Of a stretch of 7,951 nucleotides of DNA, positions 1 through 5,551 are shown piece after piece (positions within the stretch are counted from its first letter, which is position 1; every line of letters begins with the position of its first letter). The notes below the pieces were generated by a model, which saw only the letters and a program-made list of their open reading frames with translations, had not been told where the DNA came from and searched no databases. Origin of the DNA: Brevundimonas sp. (GTDB lineage Bacteria > Pseudomonadota > Alphaproteobacteria > Caulobacterales > Caulobacteraceae); assembly GCA_015234495.1 (NCBI GenBank), contig JADGMZ010000310.1:5454-13404 (forward strand). Direction: 5' to 3'. The translations under genes were made by a program, and so were the position numbers.

Positions 1-214
1 GCTGTTCCACTGGTTCGACCGCGTCTCGCGCGAACTGCGCGACGTGACCCTGTTCCACGAACTGCTCAACAAGCGGAAGAAGCCCTTCTTCCTCAAGGTC
101 GGCAAGCCGATCGCGCCGAATCGGCTCGACATCGACGCGGCCCGCGCCACCTATGCGCTGAAGGCCTTCACCGAACGGGTCCTGCCCAGCCAGCCGGACG
201 CCGATTTTGCCTGA
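1..214 (+). CDS. Probable PlsC/hemolysin-type acyltransferase, C-terminal end (partial)
   Basis: The reading frame is open from base 2 to a TGA at 212-214 and gives the last 70 residues of a protein whose start lies left of the window. It begins LFHWFDRVSRELRDVTLFHE, continues with a basic LLNKRKKPFF stretch and VGKPIAP, and ends with an Ala/Arg-rich helix. This resembles the C-terminal part of lysophospholipid-acyltransferase-like proteins often annotated as hemolysins, which transfer an acyl chain to a lipid or lipoamino acid at the inner membrane. The catalytic HX4D motif and the rest of the PlsC domain would lie upstream, so the assignment rests on general resemblance of the tail only. 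Its last 8 bases overlap the start of tsaE, so it probably belongs to the same transcript. Coding status is well supported; the family call is moderate. Confidence 0.6.
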   Translation, partial: LFHWFDRVSRELRDVTLFHELLNKRKKPFFLKVGKPIAPNRLDIDAARATYALKAFTERVLPSQPDADFA

Positions 215-677
215 GCCCCGCGTGGTCACCCTGGCGGACGCCGAGGCCACCGCCCGGCTGGGCGCAGCCATCGCGCCGCGGCTGGCGCCGGGCGAGGCGG
301 TGCTGCTGTACGGGCCGCTGGGCATGGGCAAGTCGACCCTGGCCCGGGGCCTGATCCGCGCCCTGACCCGGCCCGACGAGGACGTGCCGTCGCCGACCTT
401 CACCCTGGTGCAGTTCTATCAGAGCGAACCGCCGGTGGCCCATTTCGACCTCTACCGCCTGACCCGGGCGGAGGAGGCGGCCGAGATCGGTCTGGACGAG
501 GCGCTGGATGAGGGCTGCGCGGTGATCGAATGGCCCGAGCGGCTGGGCGACGACCCGGCCGCCTGGCTGGGGCCGGACCGACTCGTCATAGTCCTCGGCG
601 AACAGGGCGAAGGCCGGGTTGCGACCGTTTCTGGCGTAGGGGCGTGGGAGAGCAAGCTGATGGACCTGCATGTCTGA
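207..677 (+). CDS. tsaE: tRNA t6A biosynthesis ATPase TsaE
   Basis: TsaE is the small P-loop ATPase that works with TsaB and TsaD in the cytoplasm to make N6-threonylcarbamoyladenosine at position 37 of tRNAs reading ANN codons. The 156-residue product has the usual family length. It shows a Walker A motif GPLGMGKST (36-44), the family signature SPTFTL (62-67), HFDLYRL (79-85, with Asp81) and IEWPERLGD (107-115), whose Glu108-Trp109 pair corresponds to the conserved EW of TsaE. Met-Ser in the P-loop replaces the commoner Ala-Thr but fits GxxxxGK[ST]. The start is a TTG at 207 overlapping the previous stop by 8 bases, with a weak GGA at 196-198 in front. A GTG at 222 (residue 6) is the alternative and would remove only five residues. 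The 3' end overlaps the kinase gene by 8 bases. TsaB and TsaD are not in the window. Confidence 0.95.
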   Translation: MPEPRVVTLADAEATARLGAAIAPRLAPGEAVLLYGPLGMGKSTLARGLIRALTRPDEDVPSPTFTLVQFYQSEPPVAHFDLYRLTRAEEAAEIGLDEALDEGCAVIEWPERLGDDPAAWLGPDRLVIVLGEQGEGRVATVSGVGAWESKLMDLHV

Positions 678-1758
678 CCGTGAACTTCAGCGCCTCGATT
701 TCCTGAGGGCCGCCGGCCTCGCCGAGGCCGCGCGCGCCCCCCTGCCCGGCGACGCCTCGACGCGGCGCTACGAGCGGCTGACCACCCCGTCGGGTTCGAC
801 CCTGATGCTGATGGACCAGCCGCCGGCGGCGGAGTCTCGTCCCTGTGACCCGTCGTGGACGCCTGAGCGTCGCCGCGCCGAGGGCTGGAATGCGGTGGCC
901 CGGCTGTCCGCCGGACGGATCGAGGCCTTCGCGGCGGTGGCCGAGCACCTGCGGCAGGCCGGGCTGTCGGCGCCGGAGATCGTCGCGCTCGACGCCCCCG
1001 GCGGGCTGGCGGTGATCGAGGACTTCGGCGACGACCTGTTCGCGCGGGTGATCGGGGACGGCGAGCCGCAGGCCCCGCTCTATCTGGCGGCGGTGGATGC
1101 GCTGATCCGGCTGCATCTGGTCGGGGTGCTGCCGACGGCGCTGCCCGGACCCGGCGGCGACTGGCCGCTGTTGAGCTATGACGCCACGGCCCTGCAGGGC
1201 GGGGCGGACCTGTTCGTCGAATGGATGCCGAGGCTGTATCCGGAGCTCGACTTCAGCGCCGCGGCCCTCGACGAATGGCGCGCCGCCTGGGCGCCGGTGG
1301 CGGCCATGGGCGAGGACAAGGCCTGGGTGGTCGCCCATCGCGACTATCACGCCGAGAACCTGATCTGGCTACCGCAGCGGGCCGAGCATCGCCGGGTCGG
1401 GCTGATCGACTTCCAGGACGCGGTGCTGGCCCATCCGGTGTGGGACCTGCACTCCCTGCTGCAGGACGCGCGACGCGACGTGCCGCCGGAGCTGGAGAAG
1501 GTGGCCTTCGACCATTATTGCGAGGCGATGATGGTCGACCGCGAGGCCTACTGGCGGGACTATGTCGCGCTGGCGGCCCTGAACGAGGCCCGCATTCTGG
1601 GGATCTTCGCCCGTCTGATCGCGCGCGACGGCAAGCCGCGCTATCGCCAGTTCATGCCCCGCGTCTGGGCCCACCTGAACGCCAACCTGGAACGGCCGGG
1701 ACTTGAGGCCGTCCGCGCCTGGTTCGAGCGTCATGTCCCGGCGGAGAGACGCGGATGA
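670..1758 (+). CDS. amgK: AmgK-type N-acetylmuramate/N-acetylglucosamine anomeric kinase (APH fold)
   Basis: The 362-residue protein has the aminoglycoside-phosphotransferase fold. It shows an N-terminal lobe with PLPGDASTRRY (25-34), a hinge-like LAVIEDFGDDLFARVI (113-128), the catalytic loop HRDYHAENL (223-231, with Asp225 as probable catalytic base and Asn230 as metal ligand) and the metal-binding DFQDA (247-251) followed by HPVWDLHSLLQDARRD. The catalytic loop, DFQDA and the following DLxSLLxD segment match AmgK, which phosphorylates MurNAc and GlcNAc at C1 using ATP. The next gene encodes the matching uridylyltransferase, which strengthens this call over true aminoglycoside resistance. 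Together they return recovered MurNAc to UDP-MurNAc. The ATG at 670 lies inside the end of tsaE. Its ribosome site is weak (GGA at 662-664; a better GGGAGAG at 646-652 is too distant), so translation may depend on coupling. The protein appears cytoplasmic, with no signal peptide or membrane segment. Substrate is inferred from family and context. Confidence 0.85.
   Translation: MSDRELQRLDFLRAAGLAEAARAPLPGDASTRRYERLTTPSGSTLMLMDQPPAAESRPCDPSWTPERRRAEGWNAVARLSAGRIEAFAAVAEHLRQAGLSAPEIVALDAPGGLAVIEDFGDDLFARVIGDGEPQAPLYLAAVDALIRLHLVGVLPTALPGPGGDWPLLSYDATALQGGADLFVEWMPRLYPELDFSAAALDEWRAAWAPVAAMGEDKAWVVAHRDYHAENLIWLPQRAEHRRVGLIDFQDAVLAHPVWDLHSLLQDARRDVPPELEKVAFDHYCEAMMVDREAYWRDYVALAALNEARILGIFARLIARDGKPRYRQFMPRVWAHLNANLERPGLEAVRAWFERHVPAERRG
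1743..1748 (+). promoter_or_regulatory. Ribosome binding site for the murU-like gene
   Basis: GGAGAG lies six bases before the ATG at 1755, inside the end of the upstream kinase gene. It is the clearest Shine-Dalgarno sequence among the first junctions and supports the choice of 1755 as the start. Confidence 0.7.
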
Positions 1759-2486
1759 GCGACGCCCCGAAGACCGCCATGGTGCTGGCCGCCGGACTCG
1801 GCACGCGGATGCGGCCGCTGACCGACGACCGGCCCAAGGCGCTGGTCGAGGTCGGGGGCCGGGCCCTGGTCGATCACGTGCTCGACCGGCTGGCCGACGC
1901 CGGGGTGGAGCGGGCCGTGGTCAACGTCCACTGGTTCGCCGACCGCCTGGAGCAACATCTGGCCGCGCGCGGGCGCGGGCCGGAGATCCTCATCTCCGAC
2001 GAACGGGCCGAATTGCTCGAGACCGGCGGCGGTCTGAAGAAGGCGGCGCCGCTGCTGGGGCCCGATCCGGTCTTCGTGGCCAATATCGACAGCGTCTGGA
2101 CGGACCGTGCCGGCGAGGGGAATTCGGCGCTGAATCAACTCGCTCGCCTGTGGAATCCGTCAATCATGGACGCCGCCCTGCTGCTGGCGCGGCGCGAGGG
2201 CTCGATCGGGTTCGAGGGAGCCGGCGACGTCTTTATGGCCGACGACGGGCGGCTGACGTTCCGCGGCGAGGCGGCCTCGGCGCCCTTCGCCTATATGGGC
2301 GTGCATATCTGCTGTCCCGATTATGTGACCGACGGTCCCGACGGGGCCTTCTCGCTGAGCGGCCTGTGGCGCCGGTCGGCGGCGGCGGGGCGGCTGTACG
2401 GCTGCGTGCTGGACGGCGACTGGATGCACGTCGGCGACCCCGCCGCCCGCGATGCCGCCGAGCAGCGGCTGGCGGGCGGGGCATGA
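1755..2486 (+). CDS. murU: MurU-type N-acetylmuramate-1-phosphate uridylyltransferase
   Basis: This 243-residue protein is a sugar-phosphate nucleotidyltransferase of the GT-A fold. It has the nucleotide-binding signature LAAGLGTRMRPLT (11-23), the conserved lysine in PKALVEVGG (Lys28), ETGGG (89-93), the metal-binding aspartate in ANIDSVW (Asp112), FAYMGVHI (178-185) and a C-terminal GDWMHVGDP (221-229). The short length, close to MurU rather than to longer GlmU or RmlA enzymes, and the adjacent AmgK-type kinase indicate that it converts MurNAc-1-phosphate plus UTP into UDP-MurNAc in the cytoplasm. It has no left-handed beta-helix acyltransferase domain, which excludes GlmU. His225 stands where relatives usually have Asp in WxDVGTP. 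Its ATG overlaps the kinase stop as ATGA with a good ribosome site in front, and its own stop overlaps the addB start the same way. An alternative reading is a mannose- or glucose-1-phosphate nucleotidyltransferase, but the context argues against it. Confidence 0.85.
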   Translation: MSDAPKTAMVLAAGLGTRMRPLTDDRPKALVEVGGRALVDHVLDRLADAGVERAVVNVHWFADRLEQHLAARGRGPEILISDERAELLETGGGLKKAAPLLGPDPVFVANIDSVWTDRAGEGNSALNQLARLWNPSIMDAALLLARREGSIGFEGAGDVFMADDGRLTFRGEAASAPFAYMGVHICCPDYVTDGPDGAFSLSGLWRRSAAAGRLYGCVLDGDWMHVGDPAARDAAEQRLAGGA

Positions 2487-5400
2487 GCCCCCGCTTCGCC
2501 CCGTTCGGTCCGCCGGGGCCGCGCTGGTACGCCGTCGAGGCGCGCCGGCCGTTTCTGGAGGACCTCGCCGCGGGCGTGCTGAACTGGCTGGGGGAGCATC
2601 CGCCGGAGGCGTTGTCGGACGCCGTCGTCCTGCTGCCCAACCGGCGCGCGGCCCGGGCCTTCACCGGGGCGTTGGCCCGGCTCGCCGGGGACCGTCCGGT
2701 GCTGCTGCCGCAGGTGCGGCCGCTGGGCGACCTGGAGGAGGACGAGCCGCCGTTCGCTCCCGGCGAGCTGGGCCTCGACCTGCCGCCGGCCATCGCCCCC
2801 CTGACGCGCCGCTTCGAGATGGCGCGGATGATCGTCGAGGACTTCAGCCCCGGCCTCGCCCCGCTGCGGGCGCTGGAGATGGCCGATGCGCTGGGCGGCT
2901 TCCTCGACTCCTGCCAGCTGGAGGAGATCGGCGAGCTCGAACGCGTCGCCACCCTGGTCGAGGGCGATCTGGCCGAGCACTGGCAGGAGTCGGCGCGCTT
3001 CCTCGGCCTCGCCGTCGAGGCCTGGCCGAAGCGGCTGGCGGCGATGGGGCTGGTCGACCCGGCATGGCGGCGGGCCCGGCTGCTGCGTCTGCTGGCCGAG
3101 GCCTGGACGGAGCGGCCGCCGACCCAGCCGGTGATCGCGGCCGGCTCGACCGGCACGGCCCCCGCCGCCGCCGACGTTCTGGCGGCGGTCGCCGCGGCGC
3201 CGCAGGGCTGCGTGGTCCTGCCCGGCCTCGACCGCGACCTCGCCGGCGACGTCTGGTCCCGCCTGGGAGACAATGAACAGCATCCGCAGAACGCCCTCTG
3301 GCGGCTGCTCGACCGGCACGGCGTCGCCCGCGAGGCGGTGCGTCCGTGGTTCGAGCCCGCCGAAGACCCGGCCCGCGCCGTCCGGGGCCGCGCCCGGCAG
3401 CGGCTGCTCAACGAAGCCTTGCGCCCGGCCGAGGCCACCGACGACTGGCGCGACCTGATCAGGACCCTGCGCGCCGACGCCTTCCGCGAACGCTCGGCCG
3501 ACCCGATCGCCGAGGGGCTGGAGGGGCTGTCGGTGATCACCGTCCGGGCCGAGGAGGACGCCGCCGGCGCCCTGGCCCTGATGATGCGCGAGACGCTGGA
3601 GACGCCGGGCCGGACCTGCGCCCTCGTCACCCCCGACCTGGCGCTGGGGCGCCGAGTGGCGGCGCGGCTCGAGCGCTGGGGCGTCACGGCGGACAATTCC
3701 TCCGGCCAGCCGCTGTCGCGGATGCCGGCGGGGCGGCTGGTCGACCTCGCCGCCCGTTTCATCGCCACGCCGCTGGACCCCCACGCCCTGCTCGGCCTGC
3801 TGAAACACCCGCTGGTCCGCCCGGACGGCGGCGGCGACCGGGCTGTCGGCGCGCTCGAGGAATACGCCCTGCGCGGGCCGCGCCTGCGCGACTGGGCGCG
3901 GGCCCGGCGCGCCCTGCTCAGGGCCGGGGAGCCGCGCGACGACGGCAAGCCCCGTTCGGTGCAGACGCTCGAACGGGTGGCCGAGGCCGGCGCCCTGCTC
4001 GACCGGCTGGAGTCGCTGTCGGACGCCGCCCGGGCGCCCTTCGCCGACGACGCCCCGCTGGACGCCGCGGCCCGCGCCCTGACGGCCCTGGTCGAGGCGC
4101 TGGCCGGGCCGGAGGTCTGGGCCGGGCCCGACGGCGAGGCGGCGGCGTCCCTGCTGGTCGGGCTGATCGAGGGCGGCGCCTCGCTGGGGGCGCTGTCCCG
4201 GACCGACTTCGCCGAACTGGTCCGGACCCTGCTGGGCGAGGAGACGGTGCGCACCGGCGGGGCCAACCAGCCGCGGCTGCGCATCCTCGGGGCCATCGAG
4301 GCCCGGCTGGTGCGCGCCGACCGGATGATCCTGGCGGGCCTCGAGGAAGGGGTGTGGCCCAACGCCGCCCCGACCGACCCCTTCCTGTCGCGGCCGATGC
4401 GCAAGGCCCTGGGGCTGCCGCCGCCGGAGCGCCGCCTCGGCCAGACGGCGCAGGATTTCGTCCAGGCCGCCTGCGCCGACGAGGCCATCCTCGTGCATTC
4501 CGAACGGCGCGGCGGTCAGCCGGCGGTCAAGTCGCGCTGGCTGTGGCGGCTGGAGATGCTGACCCGCGGGGCGAACGCCGACGATACGCCGGTCGGGCTG
4601 GAGCGGCCGTCTGCTCATCTCGATGTGGCCCGGGCGCTGGACGCCCCGGCCGCCGACCGACCCGACTACGCTCGCCGCCCGGCCCCGACGCCGCCGCTCG
4701 CCCGCCGCCCGCGCGAGCTGCCGGTCACCGGGGTCGAGCGCTGGGTGCGCGACCCCTACGCCATCTATGCGCGCTATGTCCTGAACCTGAGACAGATGGA
4801 TCGGCCCGGCCAGTCGGCCGAGGCCCTGGCGCGCGGCAATGCGGTGCACAAGGCGGTCGAGCGGCTGACGCTGTCGTGGCCCGAGGTGCTGCCCGACGAT
4901 TGCGCCGACCAGCTGGAGACCCTGCTGCTCGAGGAACTGGGCCACCACGGCTTCGAGGACGCGGCCATGGCGCGCGAGGCCCCGCTGGCCCGCAACTGCG
5001 CCCGCTGGCTGTCCGGCTGGGAGGCCGAGCGTCGGGCCCGGGGCGTCGAGATCCGGGTCGAGGAGAAGGTCGAGATGTGGATTCCCGCCCCGGCCGGTCC
5101 GTTCCGGCTGACCGCCAAGGCCGACCGGATCGAACTCTCCTCGACGGGCGCGGCGGTGCTCGACTTCAAGACCGGACAGATTCCGTCGCCGAAACAGGTC
5201 AGGTCGGGCTTCTCGCCGCAACTGACCCTGACCGGGGCGATCCTGGCCGAGGCGGGGCTCAAGGACGCCGGCCCGGTCCAGCCGGAGGAGCTGACCTATG
5301 TCCGGGTGGTGGGACGCAAGGTTCCCGGCCAGGCGGCGGTGCGGGCCAGCGGCGACGAGGCCGTGGCCCTGTCGGAGGCGGCGCTGGACGGGCTGAAGCG

Positions 5401-5551
5401 GCGCATCGCCCGCTTCGACGACGAGGCCACCCCCTATCCGTCGTGGGTGGCGCCGCAGTTCATGGGCTCGTTCGGCGGCAACTACGACCACCTCGCCCGG
5501 GTGTGGGAATGGCATGTGGTGGGCGGCGAAGACGGCGGAGAGGCGGAATGA
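2483..5551 (+). CDS. addB: Double-strand break repair protein AddB, alphaproteobacterial type
   Basis: AddB is one subunit of the AddAB helicase-nuclease, which resects DNA double-strand ends, responds to Chi sites and prepares 3' tails for RecA. The 1022-residue product is close to the family's usual length. The N-terminus carries VVLLPNRRAARAF (48-60) and the family segment AAGSTGTAPAAADVLAAV (219-236) followed by VVLPGLD (244-250). The C-terminal PD-(D/E)XK nuclease is complete: GNAVHKAVE with His789, AKADRIE with Asp881, LDFKTG with Asp894 and Lys896, and Gln913 in PQLTL. The Asp-to-Asp spacing of 13 equals that in E. coli RecB (Asp1067/Asp1080, from memory). The protein ends with YDHLARVWEW, typical of alphaproteobacterial AddB. 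No Walker A motif is seen near the N-terminus. The ATG at 2483 overlaps the murU stop as ATGA; the frame stays open upstream to 1703, but that part is an Arg/Gly/Ala-rich shadow of murU. The ribosome site is poor (a G-rich run at 2474-2481), suggesting coupling. Confidence 0.96.
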   Translation: MSPRFAPFGPPGPRWYAVEARRPFLEDLAAGVLNWLGEHPPEALSDAVVLLPNRRAARAFTGALARLAGDRPVLLPQVRPLGDLEEDEPPFAPGELGLDLPPAIAPLTRRFEMARMIVEDFSPGLAPLRALEMADALGGFLDSCQLEEIGELERVATLVEGDLAEHWQESARFLGLAVEAWPKRLAAMGLVDPAWRRARLLRLLAEAWTERPPTQPVIAAGSTGTAPAAADVLAAVAAAPQGCVVLPGLDRDLAGDVWSRLGDNEQHPQNALWRLLDRHGVAREAVRPWFEPAEDPARAVRGRARQRLLNEALRPAEATDDWRDLIRTLRADAFRERSADPIAEGLEGLSVITVRAEEDAAGALALMMRETLETPGRTCALVTPDLALGRRVAARLERWGVTADNSSGQPLSRMPAGRLVDLAARFIATPLDPHALLGLLKHPLVRPDGGGDRAVGALEEYALRGPRLRDWARARRALLRAGEPRDDGKPRSVQTLERVAEAGALLDRLESLSDAARAPFADDAPLDAAARALTALVEALAGPEVWAGPDGEAAASLLVGLIEGGASLGALSRTDFAELVRTLLGEETVRTGGANQPRLRILGAIEARLVRADRMILAGLEEGVWPNAAPTDPFLSRPMRKALGLPPPERRLGQTAQDFVQAACADEAILVHSERRGGQPAVKSRWLWRLEMLTRGANADDTPVGLERPSAHLDVARALDAPAADRPDYARRPAPTPPLARRPRELPVTGVERWVRDPYAIYARYVLNLRQMDRPGQSAEALARGNAVHKAVERLTLSWPEVLPDDCADQLETLLLEELGHHGFEDAAMAREAPLARNCARWLSGWEAERRARGVEIRVEEKVEMWIPAPAGPFRLTAKADRIELSSTGAAVLDFKTGQIPSPKQVRSGFSPQLTLTGAILAEAGLKDAGPVQPEELTYVRVVGRKVPGQAAVRASGDEAVALSEAALDGLKRRIARFDDEATPYPSWVAPQFMGSFGGNYDHLARVWEWHVVGGEDGGEAE
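5537..5543 (+). promoter_or_regulatory. Ribosome binding site for addA
   Basis: GGAGAGG lies four bases before the ATG at 5548 (seven counted from the GGAG core), within the last codons of addB. It supports 5548 as the addA start and would allow AddA to be made by re-initiation right after AddB. Confidence 0.7.

Noticed and set aside
670..1758. Aminoglycoside resistance gene
   Set aside because: The fold is shared with aminoglycoside phosphotransferases, but the DFQDA motif region, the adjacent MurU-type gene and the core chromosomal setting favour an amino-sugar kinase.
2110..2340. Patch in the murU-like gene with more A/T and less favoured codons than its surroundings
   Set aside because: The frame and conserved motifs continue through it and no boundary or repeat is visible, so it does not support gene transfer or insertion.
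1703..2482. Possible 260-residue N-terminal extension of AddB
   Set aside because: The frame is open but overlaps the whole murU-like gene, and its product is an Arg/Gly/Ala-rich string. The ATG at 2483 gives the normal family length and an ATGA junction like its neighbours.
2233..4488. Second antisense open frame of 751 codons opposite addB
   Set aside because: Its translation is mostly Ser, Arg and Ala with no motif, which is a GC-rich shadow composition.
2321..5515. Antisense open frame of 1064 codons covering almost all of addB
   Set aside because: It runs in codon register with addB, so it stays open simply because addB avoids TTA, CTA and TCA codons, as expected at this GC content. 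The translation is rich in Arg, Gly, Gln and Pro with no recognisable domain, while addB has clear motifs on the + strand.
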